From RFSX01 sp965248155 (GTDB lineage: Bacteria; Bacteroidota; Bacteroidia; Chitinophagales; Saprospiraceae), in contig CBDFIO010000001.1 in the NCBI GenBank assembly GCA_965248155.1, forward strand, positions 1,178,001 to 1,242,000: a stretch of DNA of 64,000 nt. The letters run 5' to 3'. The notes beneath the pieces were generated by a model that did not search any database, had not been told where the DNA came from, and saw only the letters and a program-made list of their open reading frames with translations. Shown here one piece after another: positions 8,042 through 16,451 of this stretch. Each line of letters starts with the position of its first letter. Positions within the stretch are counted from its first letter, which is position 1. Both the position numbers and the translations under genes were made by a program.

Positions 8042-10492
8042 ATGAATAGAAAAAGTCATTTATGGTGTTATTTATTATTGCTATTTCTATTTGCATGGTG
8101 TAATCCGGTATCAGGCCAACATTTATTTATTACTCAAGAATCGATAGTACAGGAACTCCAGAAAAGAGGACTTAATGAAGAGGAAGTCAGACAAGAATTA
8201 CTTCTCAAAGGACTCGATTTATCAAATCTCGATCCTACTCAATTAAGCCAGGACCAAATAAAGCTTATTGAAAGAACAATTCTTGATCTAGAGGAAGCCA
8301 AAGCTAATCAGGAACTAAACAAGAAAAATGTATCGGCAACTGATCTACTTACTTCAAAGCCTCATACCCTAATTAATAATGTACCGGCTGAACAGCCACC
8401 TGTTATAGAGCAAGCAGATTATGAAATTAGTTCTATCTATGGACAAGAACTATTTCGAAATAAATTGATTGATGTTTACCGGTCATCAAGTGAAATTAAT
8501 GCCCCTGATAATTACGTTTTAGGACCAGGTGATGAACTTGTTGTATCTATTTGGGGTGTATCTCAATTCGAAAATAATTTTGTAATAGCTAAAGACGGAT
8601 TTATTAAAGTTGCTGATGGAAGACAAAGAGTATATCTGAGAGGAATGCGATTGTCTGATGCAAGAAACAAGTTGAAATCTATCTTATCCCGAATCCATAG
8701 TTTTCGAGAAGGAGAGTTTGATATGTCATTAAGTTATTCAAGGACTGTTAGAATAAGTATTTATGGAGAAGTTTTTGAAAACCCCGGGTCCTATACATTG
8801 CCCGCATTTAATTCGGCATTTAATGCACTGGCCATTGTCAAAGGAACAAGTGACATTGGAAGTTTAAGAAAGATTCAGGTGCAAAAAGCTTCCGGTGAAT
8901 TGCTTACAATGGATGTATATGCTTTACTTACCGATCCCTCAATTCATAATAATTATTTCCTTGAAGAAAATGATGTTATTCTTATCCCGGTTTCTGAGAA
9001 TCTGGTTACCATCGAAGGGGAAGTCAAAAGACCTTTAAAATATGAATTATTAAAGTCAGAAGGATTAGTGGAATTGTTAACTTTTTGTGGAGGCTTTACA
9101 GAATATGCATACAAAAAGAAAATTCAGATAAAAAGAGTAATTGAAGGAAACTTAGAATTAATTGATGTGGATTGGGACTCTATTCAGAATGGAAATTTTA
9201 TCCTTCAGAATGGAGATGCCGTAAAAGTGGAATCTCTGGATGTTGAATTGAAAATTTTTGTTGAAGTTCAAGGTGAAGTTGAAAATGATGGGATCTTTGA
9301 AAGAAGACCGGGAATGAAATTGAACGATCTGTTACTCAAAGCAATACTAAAAGAAACATCAAGTACAGAGCAAATTTTTGTCACAAGAACCAATACTGAT
9401 GGAACTCGAGAAATAATCATATTGAATTTAGGCGAAGCCCTTCAGAATAATAATTCTACACAAAACATAGTTCTAAGAGACAAAGACATTATTGAAATAT
9501 GGTCTAAAGAAAGATTCAATGACAGTCAGCATATTTCAGTTAGTGGTTCAGTTAGGTTACCGGGAAGCTTTCCTCACGATAACTCAAAATCAATTAGAGT
9601 CAGAGATGCCATTCTAAGAGCTGGAGGTATGACTAGAGATGCATCTAACATAGCAGTGATCCATAAGAATGATCCCCTTAACCCAAAAACAAAATACTAT
9701 AAAACTATTGACCAACTCGACCAGATTTTTGATGATCCGAATAATCCAGATAATGTATTGCTAAACCCATTTGATAGTTTGGTTATTGAATCAAAAAATA
9801 CCTTTCTTGAAGAATCTTATGTAAGAATTGAAGGGGCAGTAAATAAACCGGGAAAGTATCAATTTGGCATAGGCATGAACATTAAAGATATTATGGCTTT
9901 ATCCGGAGGATTTAAGTTGGCAGCTTCTACTAACAATATTGAAATATCTAGGGTAATAATCGTCAATAATCAACCTACTAAAACCATCGTTGACAAACTT
10001 GAATTAGATAGGAATTTCAATGTTGTTAATTCCTCGATTATCGATTACCGTTTAGAACCTTTCGATAACATAGCCGTACGATTTATTAATGAATTTGAAC
10101 TGCAACAAAGGGTGTTCTTGTCAGGGGAAGTTAGATTTCCAGGACCTTATGCGATTTCAAAAAACAATGAACGTATCAGTTCTGTAATTCAAAGAGCAGG
10201 TGGATTGGCTGGAGAAGCTTTTCCGGCTGGTGCCACACTTGAACGTAGTGAAGGTGATTACGGATCTATTGTAATAAAACTGGAAGAGATACTTAATAAT
10301 CCGAATTCAGAATTCAATTTTATCGTTAAAAATGGAGACATAATAGATGTCCCCAAGATCAAAGAATTTGTAACAATAAGAGGCGCTACTAAAGTAAAAG
10401 AAGTCGTAGGTGAAGGAGCAATTAATGAAGGCAATGAGATCCATGTACCTTTTCATCTGGGAAAAGACGCTTTGTTTTATATCAATGAATAG
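8042..10492 (+). CDS. SLBB-domain polysaccharide export protein, cut by in-frame TAG
   Basis: Wza-like outer-membrane/periplasmic exporter of capsule or exopolysaccharide. I chose ATG 8042, one base after the aminotransferase stop, because it begins a signal peptide (HLWCYLLLLFLFAWCNPVSG, then QHLF). A poly-export domain follows at about residues 130-210 (PDNYVLGPGDELVVSIWGV), then repeated SLBB domains, each with a GEVxxPGxY-like core (YGEVFENPGSYTLPAF, IEGEVKRPLKYELL, VSGSVRLPGSF, IEGAVNKPGKYQFG, LSGEVRFPGPY). The frame stops at TAG 10490-10492 after 816 residues. The same frame stays open downstream and encodes the expected family C-terminus (next entry), so this product appears truncated by about 88 residues, including the membrane segment. 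Confidence 0.88.
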   Translation: MNRKSHLWCYLLLLFLFAWCNPVSGQHLFITQESIVQELQKRGLNEEEVRQELLLKGLDLSNLDPTQLSQDQIKLIERTILDLEEAKANQELNKKNVSATDLLTSKPHTLINNVPAEQPPVIEQADYEISSIYGQELFRNKLIDVYRSSSEINAPDNYVLGPGDELVVSIWGVSQFENNFVIAKDGFIKVADGRQRVYLRGMRLSDARNKLKSILSRIHSFREGEFDMSLSYSRTVRISIYGEVFENPGSYTLPAFNSAFNALAIVKGTSDIGSLRKIQVQKASGELLTMDVYALLTDPSIHNNYFLEENDVILIPVSENLVTIEGEVKRPLKYELLKSEGLVELLTFCGGFTEYAYKKKIQIKRVIEGNLELIDVDWDSIQNGNFILQNGDAVKVESLDVELKIFVEVQGEVENDGIFERRPGMKLNDLLLKAILKETSSTEQIFVTRTNTDGTREIIILNLGEALQNNNSTQNIVLRDKDIIEIWSKERFNDSQHISVSGSVRLPGSFPHDNSKSIRVRDAILRAGGMTRDASNIAVIHKNDPLNPKTKYYKTIDQLDQIFDDPNNPDNVLLNPFDSLVIESKNTFLEESYVRIEGAVNKPGKYQFGIGMNIKDIMALSGGFKLAASTNNIEISRVIIVNNQPTKTIVDKLELDRNFNVVNSSIIDYRLEPFDNIAVRFINEFELQQRVFLSGEVRFPGPYAISKNNERISSVIQRAGGLAGEAFPAGATLERSEGDYGSIVIKLEEILNNPNSEFNFIVKNGDIIDVPKIKEFVTIRGATKVKEVVGEGAINEGNEIHVPFHLGKDALFYINE

Positions 10493-10759
10493 GCAGGAGG
10501 AATTAGTGAGTTAGGAGATAAACAAAAAATATTTGTTGAGCACGCCAATGGGGAAATCAAAAAACCAAAATTTGGATTATTCAAAAAGAATTATCCTAAA
10601 GTACTTCAAGGATCAACAATAACTGTAGGATATAAAACTGTAGAACAACAAGACGAACAAATGAATTCTGATGTAGACTGGACAAAAGTACTTGGCGATT
10701 CAGTTGCACAAGCCATGAGTATATTAACATTGATTCTTCTTATCCAAAGACTTGACTAG
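10493..10759 (+). pseudogene. Detached C-terminal part of the SLBB export gene
   Basis: Directly after TAG 10490-10492 and in the same frame, 88 sense codons continue to a TAG at 10757-10759. They encode AGGISELGDKQKIFVEH, GEIKKPKFGLFKKNYPKVL and a final hydrophobic helix SVAQAMSILTLILLIQRLD. This is what I expect at the end of Bacteroidota SLBB exporters, where the residue before AGG is usually Tyr; a TAT or TAC codon changed to TAG would explain the break. No good start codon lies near the beginning (first in-frame ATG about 10661), so independent translation is unlikely. The final TAG overlaps the stop of convergent pgk in a CTAG palindrome. It is either a real nonsense mutation, readthrough, or a base-call error. 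Confidence 0.8.
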
Positions 10760-11970
10760 TCATTAGACTCGGATTCAATGGCTGCAATTCCAGGTAATTT
10801 TTTACCTTCCAAATATTCTAATAAAGCACCTCCACCCGTAGATATATAACTAATATGATCAGCTAATCCTGTTTTATTCACAGCCGATACAGAATCACCA
10901 CCTCCAACTAAGGAATAGGCATCATTTTGTGTAGATTTGGCCACTGATTCAGCAATTTGTAAGGTTCCGTTTGCAAAATTTTCAAATTCAAAAACCCCAA
11001 CAGGGCCATTCCAAAGTATAGTCTTAGAGTCTTGAATTACTTGATCATATTGTTGTACAGCTTGGGGTCCAATATCTAGTCCCATCCATCCGTCCGGTAT
11101 ACTATCTGAATTTACGGTTTGAATGTTTGCTTCGTTTGAAAATCCATCAGCAATGATGCTGTCAATTGGGATATATAGGTCAACATTTCTTTCTTTAGCT
11201 CTGTCAATTAAGTCGATAGCTAAGTTGACCTGATTCTCCTCCAGAAGTGAATTTCCGGTTGAACCACCCATGGCTTTGATAAATGTGAAACTCATCCCGC
11301 CACCAATCAAAATATTATCAGTAAAATCCATCAATTTTTCAATCAATTGAATCTTATCTGAAACCTTTGCTCCACCAAGAATTGCAGTAAACGGCCTTCT
11401 GGGACTGTTCATTACTTTATCTGCATTCTCAATTTCTTTTTCCATAAGTAATCCAAAAGATTTTGAATTTTTTTTAAAAAACTTGGCTACAGTTGCAGTA
11501 GATGCATGTTCTCGATGTGCTGTTCCAAAAGCATCGTTTATATAAACATCTGCAAGTTTGGCCAGTCTTGCGGCCATCTCAATATCGCCTTTTGTTTCAC
11601 CAGGATTGAATCTCGTGTTTTCAAGGAGGAGCAACTCTCCAGAAGCTATTTTTAAAGCTTTGTCAAAAGCATCTTCTCCAATACAGTCGTGGGCAAACTG
11701 TACTTCAACTGCTAATAAATCGGAAAGATGATTAATGAGATGTCTTAAAGTGAATTTATTAATGTTGACCGAACCATCCTCATTTAATTTCTTAAGTGGT
11801 CTGCCGAGATGAGAACATAAAATGACTGCAGCACCCTGTTCTAGAGCATATTTAATGGTAGGTAAGGCTTTACGGATCCGCGTGTCGTCTGTAATATTGT
11901 ATTCAGAATCAAGCGGAACATTAAAGTCAACTCTTATTAATACCTTTTTACCATTTAAATTTGTAAGCAT
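10756..11970 (-). CDS. pgk: Phosphoglycerate kinase
   Basis: Glycolytic and gluconeogenic enzyme interconverting 1,3-bisphosphoglycerate plus ADP and 3-phosphoglycerate plus ATP in the cytoplasm. 404 residues, near the usual length. The N-terminal signature KKVLIRVDFNVPL is at about 9-21, CSHLGRP binds substrate, YINDAFGTAHREHAST and AILGGAKVSDKI are present, and the C-terminal nucleotide loop reads LVGGGDSVSAV then STGGGALLEYLEG. Its ATG lies 8 bases after the gap stop, so gap-pgk is one operon. The stop shares the CTAG at 10756-10759 with the stop of the convergent SLBB gene. Confidence 0.98.
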   Translation of the reverse strand: MLTNLNGKKVLIRVDFNVPLDSEYNITDDTRIRKALPTIKYALEQGAAVILCSHLGRPLKKLNEDGSVNINKFTLRHLINHLSDLLAVEVQFAHDCIGEDAFDKALKIASGELLLLENTRFNPGETKGDIEMAARLAKLADVYINDAFGTAHREHASTATVAKFFKKNSKSFGLLMEKEIENADKVMNSPRRPFTAILGGAKVSDKIQLIEKLMDFTDNILIGGGMSFTFIKAMGGSTGNSLLEENQVNLAIDLIDRAKERNVDLYIPIDSIIADGFSNEANIQTVNSDSIPDGWMGLDIGPQAVQQYDQVIQDSKTILWNGPVGVFEFENFANGTLQIAESVAKSTQNDAYSLVGGGDSVSAVNKTGLADHISYISTGGGALLEYLEGKKLPGIAAIESESND

Positions 11971-11978
11971 CGATTCTC

Positions 11979-12968
11979 CTATATTCTTGAAGCTAAGTCT
12001 GCTAACCTGGCAGAGTATCCAGCTTCATTATCATACCATGATACGACCTTAACCATTTTTCCTAATACATCCGTAAGCTGTGAATCAAATATTGAAGAAT
12101 GTGGATTTCTTACGATATCAGAAGATACAATAGGTTCATCTACATATTCAAGTATACCTTTAAGAGAACTGTCTGCATATTTTTTAAATGTTGCATTTAC
12201 TTCTTCAATGGTAACATCCTTTTCAACCAGCACATTCAATTCGACAATTGATCCAGTAATAACTGGAACTCTTAAGGCCATAGCAAATAATTTACCAGCA
12301 ACCTCAGGAAGAACTTTACCTACTGCATTCGCTGCACCAGTACTTGTTGGAATGATGTTGTAAGCGGCCGCTCTTGCTCTTCTAAGATCAGAATGAGGAG
12401 CGTCTTGAATTTTTTGATCTGAAGTGTAAGCATGAGTAGTTGTCATAGATCCTTGAATCAAACCAAAATTGTCAATTATAACTTTAGTAAGAGATGCTAG
12501 ACAATTCGTTGTACAAGATGCATTACTTAGAAAAATCTCTTCTCCGGTTAATTCATCATCATTTACACCCAATACAATAGTTTTAACACCATCTCCTTTG
12601 GCTGGAGCAGATAAGAGTACCTTCTTAGCTCCGGCATCAATATGCAATTGCATTTTTTCTTTGTCTCTGAAAACTCCTGTACATTCAAGTACAACATCAA
12701 CTTCTAATTCTCCCCATGGCAACTCAGCTGGGTTTCGCATAGCTGTGGCAACAATCTTATTTCCATCAACAATAATGTGCTCATCTGTTGCGCTTACTTC
12801 AGATCCAAAAGTACCATGCGCACTGTCTCGTTTCAATAATTGAGCTAACGTTTTATTATCTGTTAAATCATTGATTGCAACGATTTCAATATCGCTTCTC
12901 TGATATAGGTTTCTAAAGGTTAATCTACCTATTCTTCCGAAACCATTAATAGCTATTTTTTTGGCCAT
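11979..12968 (-). CDS. gap: Glyceraldehyde-3-phosphate dehydrogenase, type I
   Basis: Converts glyceraldehyde 3-phosphate to 1,3-bisphosphoglycerate with NAD(P) in the cytoplasm. 329 residues. The Rossmann start INGFGRIGRLTFRN is at 7-20; the catalytic Cys is C152 in SNASCTTNCLA, with the partner His in TTTHAYTSDQKIQDAPH. C-terminal SWYDNEAGYS is the family end motif. D33 in AINDLTD favours NAD over NADP. It is the first gene of gap-pgk, which together supply consecutive glycolytic steps. The upstream gap carries a good -7 box and the terminator of the preceding gene. Confidence 0.98.
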   Translation of the reverse strand: MAKKIAINGFGRIGRLTFRNLYQRSDIEIVAINDLTDNKTLAQLLKRDSAHGTFGSEVSATDEHIIVDGNKIVATAMRNPAELPWGELEVDVVLECTGVFRDKEKMQLHIDAGAKKVLLSAPAKGDGVKTIVLGVNDDELTGEEIFLSNASCTTNCLASLTKVIIDNFGLIQGSMTTTHAYTSDQKIQDAPHSDLRRARAAAYNIIPTSTGAANAVGKVLPEVAGKLFAMALRVPVITGSIVELNVLVEKDVTIEEVNATFKKYADSSLKGILEYVDEPIVSSDIVRNPHSSIFDSQLTDVLGKMVKVVSWYDNEAGYSARLADLASRI

Positions 12969-12995
12969 GTCTTTAGTGTTTTAATTATTAGAGCA

Positions 12996-13003
12996 CAAAA
13001 ATA
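12996..13003 (-). promoter_or_regulatory. Candidate -7 box for gap-pgk
   Basis: Minus-strand TATTTTTG, a full match to TAnnTTTG, lies 28 bases before the gap ATG. It overlaps the U-rich tail of the upstream terminator. No clear -33 TTG at the usual 19-base spacing. Confidence 0.38.
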
Positions 13004-13034
13004 AGAAAGGCTACCAAATTTTGTTTTGGCAGCC
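12997..13034 (-). terminator. Intrinsic terminator of the cytochrome/monooxygenase gene
   Basis: On the minus strand GGCTGCCAAA and TTTGGTAGCC form a 10-position stem with one A.C mismatch and a 6-base loop (13009-13034), followed by a U-rich run (TTTCTTATTTTT). It lies 25 bases after the stop at 13060 and before the gap promoter. Confidence 0.72.
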
Positions 13035-13059
13035 CCAATATTTTTTTATTAAAGAGATA

Positions 13060-13908
13060 TTAAATCTTGATAAACTTTTGAGTTAAAGAAAAATCTTTTG
13101 AATTAACCCGCAATATATAAGTTCCAACTTCTAAATGGTTGGTGTCAAAATTGATAACATGTCTGCCAACATTGAAAAACTCGTTTTGCCTTAGCTTCCT
13201 TATTTTTCTACCGTTAATATCTAAAATGTCTATTGAAATCGTCGATGCTTTTTCAAGACTAAAACCTGCATTAACATAACTGTTTACAGGGTTTGGGAAA
13301 ATAGGATAAAGTTTTGTTTCAGGAAAACGAATGTTTATTTCTTCTAAGGCAGTTGTCTCTCCGTCAAAGATGATGTCCTCGTCACCATCTTTATATGGAA
13401 CATGAAGTATTGGAAGATAATACATTTCATCTTCTGTTCCTTCTCCCCAGAAAACAAAGATCGGAGGATTAGATGGATTATTTGGGTTTTCAGTTGTGTT
13501 ATCATAACTGGCAATGGCATGAACTTTTGATCCCTTATTTGCCTTTATAAAATTCTTAAAATAAAAAGATCCTTGCCAGTTAAAATCCCATTCATTAATA
13601 CGAATTAAATTGACTATTTCACCGTCAGGCCTTTCTAAATAAACTTCCCAATGTTGCCCTAATAAATGCATGTGTGGAGATAAGCCTAATAGACTAAGGT
13701 CCTGAGGTACTTGCCATATACCATGAAATTCTTGGACAGTATTTGCAGGAATTACAAAGTTGTCATTTATAACATGGAAGAAAGGCACCATAATATGTCC
13801 TGATACTTCTCTTTCAAATACCTCGTTATCATCAGCAAAAAAGAGATTGAAGCTAGACTTATCTTCTTCATCAACCGGCCAAGGAGGCGTAATGGACTTG
13901 AACAACAA
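13060..13908 (-). CDS. Copper monooxygenase-like / T9SS protein, 3' fragment of a frameshifted gene
   Basis: This is the distal part of the gene whose proximal part ends at 13871. From about base 13880 onward it carries SPHMHLLGQHWEVY, matching the His-x-His copper site of ascorbate-dependent monooxygenases of the PHM/DBM type, and FWGEGTEDEMYYL, where the Met fits the CuM methionine ligand. The last ~75 residues are a T9SS sorting domain (LYPIFPNPVNSYVN, ILDINGRKIRKL, GTYILRV, FIKI). The apparent Met start at 13908 is out of register with the family and is not a real start: the two frames join if one base is removed from the GGCCGG run at about 13874-13880. Taken alone this piece has no signal peptide and could not be exported. 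Confidence 0.75.
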   Translation of the reverse strand: MLFKSITPPWPVDEEDKSSFNLFFADDNEVFEREVSGHIMVPFFHVINDNFVIPANTVQEFHGIWQVPQDLSLLGLSPHMHLLGQHWEVYLERPDGEIVNLIRINEWDFNWQGSFYFKNFIKANKGSKVHAIASYDNTTENPNNPSNPPIFVFWGEGTEDEMYYLPILHVPYKDGDEDIIFDGETTALEEINIRFPETKLYPIFPNPVNSYVNAGFSLEKASTISIDILDINGRKIRKLRQNEFFNVGRHVINFDTNHLEVGTYILRVNSKDFSLTQKFIKI

Positions 13909-14650
13909 GATCGCTTCCAGCTTGCAATGTCTGTCCTAATCCATCAGGATAGAATCTGGCTTTTTGCCCTGGGACATATCCTGGAAACTGTTTTTGTGAT
14001 AAAATATCCTCAGTATTCTGACCTGCAAATCCGCCAAACCCATTAAATCCATATTCTGGTGTTGCAGCATCATTCAGTGCTGCTTTTCCTGAAATATCCT
14101 CAAAAAATAAAGCATGGTGAACAATTTTTTTATTACCGGGTCTCATTTCAAGTGCTTTTAATACTTTATCCTCAGTCAATTCCGTAGGAATGACAAAATA
14201 TCTGTATTCGTCTCTTCCATTTCCTTTATGTAAATAGCTTTGTTCCATCTCTAAGACGAGATCGGCCTGGCCAAGTTGAGAACCGGTTGGGAAGTCTGGA
14301 AAATCAGGTTCGTCATCAAGATCGCCACGTATTTTTCCGTTTTCGACCCAGTCACTTATTTGTTGGATTTCCAGATCCGTAAGATAATTTTCACCGAGGA
14401 ATTGAGAGTATTCCGGATCTGGCTTCCAGGGTGGCATATATCTAATAGAGGTCACATACTGAATAGTTTCAGCCCAATTTTTTACTTCTTCATAGTTGCT
14501 TAATGACATTGGTCCAATCTCTCCGGATCTGTGGCAAACAGAACAATTTTTATAAATAATTGGAGCGATATTCTTTGTGAAAGTAACTTGAGTATGGGCT
14601 TGAAAGCTTAAAAAGAAGCCTGCTATCAACAATGACAATCTTAAAAACAT
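13871..14650 (-). CDS. Secreted cytochrome c / copper monooxygenase-like protein, 5' fragment of a frameshifted gene
   Basis: Signal peptide (RLSLLIAGFFLSFQAHT) followed by a c-type haem site CSVCH (C36, C39, H40) with a downstream GPMSL that can supply the axial Met, then MPPWKPDP. Next comes the first copper-binding part of a PHM-like domain: KIVHHALFF (His pair) and LVVQVHY (third His). The frame then breaks into ASLAG and stop TGA 13871-13873, while the expected continuation (DEEDKSSFNLFF and on) lies in another frame. Joined, the gene would span 13060-14650 and encode about 529 residues: haem domain, bicopper domain, T9SS tail. Related proteins are annotated as ascorbate-dependent monooxygenases but their substrates are unknown. 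Confidence 0.78.
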   Translation of the reverse strand: MFLRLSLLIAGFFLSFQAHTQVTFTKNIAPIIYKNCSVCHRSGEIGPMSLSNYEEVKNWAETIQYVTSIRYMPPWKPDPEYSQFLGENYLTDLEIQQISDWVENGKIRGDLDDEPDFPDFPTGSQLGQADLVLEMEQSYLHKGNGRDEYRYFVIPTELTEDKVLKALEMRPGNKKIVHHALFFEDISGKAALNDAATPEYGFNGFGGFAGQNTEDILSQKQFPGYVPGQKARFYPDGLGQTLQAGSDLVVQVHYASLAG

Positions 14651-14718
14651 TGTGGTTTTATTTAATAACTAAAGTTAAGAAATAGAATTAGACATGATTG
14701 CGTATTAGTAATTGTATA

Positions 14719-15048
14719 TTAATAAAGTAAATCATTCAGTTCAAGAAAATTTGAAAAACATGCTAAACTCTTTCCCTTGTAACTTTGTTTTTCTCCATTT
14801 GAAAATATGAAATAATCTATTTCTGCAGCTTCCGCAGCTTTGAATCCTGATACCGTATCTTCAATTATTAGCGATCGATTAGGAAGAGATTGCATTTTTT
14901 CAACGGTATGCAGGAATAATCCTGGATGTGGTTTCCAGGATCCAATATCATAAGCTGAAAAAGTATTTTCATTATTGAAATATTTATCTAATCCTGTTAC
15001 AGAAAGGTGTAATATCCATTTTTTGCTGTGGTCCATTAGAAGCAACAC
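14719..15048 (-). CDS. HAD-superfamily phosphatase, 3' fragment of a frameshifted gene
   Basis: Distal part of the HAD hydrolase that starts at 15358. From about base 15005 on it encodes LSVTGLDKYF, then the motif III lysine in SWKPHPGLFL and the motif IV acid in SLIIEDTVSGFKAA, both needed for magnesium and phosphate binding. The apparent start at 15048 gives about 14 residues unrelated to the family and is not the real beginning. It joins the proximal fragment if one C is removed from the CC at 15006-15007 (minus strand). Confidence 0.74.
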   Translation of the reverse strand: MLLLMDHSKKWILHLSVTGLDKYFNNENTFSAYDIGSWKPHPGLFLHTVEKMQSLPNRSLIIEDTVSGFKAAEAAEIDYFIFSNGEKQSYKGKSLACFSNFLELNDLLY

Positions 15049-15358
15049 AGATTTTACAATCAGTGGATTCGATGAATTCTATGACACCAGGCATAGGCTC
15101 TAGAAATTTCTCAAATGCGAGCTTCGAGTTTTTTCTAAATGCTTTTTCAAATCCTATATCCTCTGGGTCAATCCCATGGTTTTTAATGTGAGCTTCAATA
15201 TCAGAAAATTTTTTTCCAGCAAACAATTCAATAGACATTTCTTTAGTCATATTAATTCCTATGTCAGTCATCATTTCAGCTACAACCTGATTGGAGATGG
15301 GTTCACTGTTTACTAGAGTTCCATCACAGTCAAAAATGATAAGCTCATATTTCTTCAT
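14984..15358 (-). CDS. HAD-superfamily phosphatase (beta-phosphoglucomutase-like), 5' fragment
   Basis: N-terminal half of a subfamily IA HAD hydrolase. Motif I is IIFDCDGTLVNSEP with the nucleophile Asp at about residue 9; the helical cap follows; motif II is CVASNGPQQKMDI. The frame then reads TPFCNRIR and stops, while the expected continuation LSVTGLDKYF is one base out of frame. The intact gene would run 14719-15358, about 212 residues, the usual length. Substrate unknown: such enzymes act on sugar phosphates or phosphoglycolate. The GG/CC at 15006-15007 is the likely insertion site. Confidence 0.78.
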   Translation of the reverse strand: MKKYELIIFDCDGTLVNSEPISNQVVAEMMTDIGINMTKEMSIELFAGKKFSDIEAHIKNHGIDPEDIGFEKAFRKNSKLAFEKFLEPMPGVIEFIESTDCKICVASNGPQQKMDITPFCNRIR

Positions 15359-15449
15359 GTCGCTAATATCTCATTTTATGATTTGATTCTTAAAATCGTT
15401 ATAGTGAAACATTTTTTAAACTACCTTTATTTTTCTCTAAATAGATTTA

Positions 15450-16451
15450 ATGAAGAAGACCTTATTGTTACTATTCATCCTTGTTGGATTATGCGTTGTT
15501 TACTTTGGTTTTATCGAGAATGATAATTCAGATGGATCTGTAACTATCGCAGATCGTGATTTTATTGTTGAAGACAAAGATAGAATACAGACTTTTACGA
15601 TTAAGTCTAAAGGTTATCCATTGATACATTTAAGTAAAACAGATGATATATGGATAGTGAACAAAAAATATCGGGCTAGTGATCACGTTGTCAATAATAT
15701 GCTGTCCGTATTCAGCAGAATGAAGATAAATTATCTCCCACCAAAAACTCAGTATGATATGATCAATCGAAGTATAAAAGATACCGGTATTGAATTAAAG
15801 ACATACGATGTGAAAGGGAATATACTTTCCGACTTTATTATGGCCGGAAACACAAATGATGAAGATGGTACCTATTGCATAAAGACTGGAGCCAACCAAG
15901 CTTATGTGATGTCAATGCCACTTGTAAAAGGAGGATTGAGAAATTATTTTAGCCATCAAGTCAACGGGATTCGGGATAAAGCTATTTTTCGGATTGATAC
16001 AGATGATATTACTGCAGTTTCTGTTGCATATCCTAAAAACATTAAGCATTCTTATCGTATTTCAAAAACAGATAAAAAATTAGAATTCGAATTACTGGCT
16101 GCTAATAAAAAAGAGTTACCGGAAATTTCTCAAAAAGTAATGAGGAATTACCTTAAAGATTTTAATGTGTTGCTCTCCGAATATATCAGCAATAACAATC
16201 CGGCACGGGACAGTATAAAGAACAAAATAGCTTTTGCCGAAATCAATATTGAACTTGCTGACCAAGAATCAATTGAGTTGAGTCTTTTTCCCGATATTGA
16301 TATCTATGATAAAAGCTACAATACAATCTCAATCGATAGTATTGCTACGGTTGAACGGTTTTTCGTCCAATCTAACTGGGAAGACTTTTATACTTTGCAA
16401 TACAGATTAGTGAGAAAACTTTTGAAGAAACCAGGCAACTTTACCAGATAA
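15450..16451 (+). CDS. Membrane-anchored protein resembling DUF4340
   Basis: A 333-residue protein with one N-terminal hydrophobic segment (LLLLFILVGLCVVYFGF), probably an uncleaved anchor, and a mostly periplasmic beta-rich body. The pattern of a short strand, then HLSKTDDIWIVNKKYRASDHVVNNML, is like DUF4340 proteins, which in other bacteria sit beside gliding or ABC-type Gld genes; the match is by pattern only. The stop and the start of the next gene overlap in TAATG, so the two are translationally coupled. No catalytic motif seen. Confidence 0.6.
   Translation: MKKTLLLLFILVGLCVVYFGFIENDNSDGSVTIADRDFIVEDKDRIQTFTIKSKGYPLIHLSKTDDIWIVNKKYRASDHVVNNMLSVFSRMKINYLPPKTQYDMINRSIKDTGIELKTYDVKGNILSDFIMAGNTNDEDGTYCIKTGANQAYVMSMPLVKGGLRNYFSHQVNGIRDKAIFRIDTDDITAVSVAYPKNIKHSYRISKTDKKLEFELLAANKKELPEISQKVMRNYLKDFNVLLSEYISNNNPARDSIKNKIAFAEINIELADQESIELSLFPDIDIYDKSYNTISIDSIATVERFFVQSNWEDFYTLQYRLVRKLLKKPGNFTR

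Noticed and set aside
10661..10759. A separate small gene from ATG 10661 downstream of the amber codon
   Set aside because: The sequence before that ATG in the same frame is family C-terminal sequence, so this is the tail of the SLBB gene.
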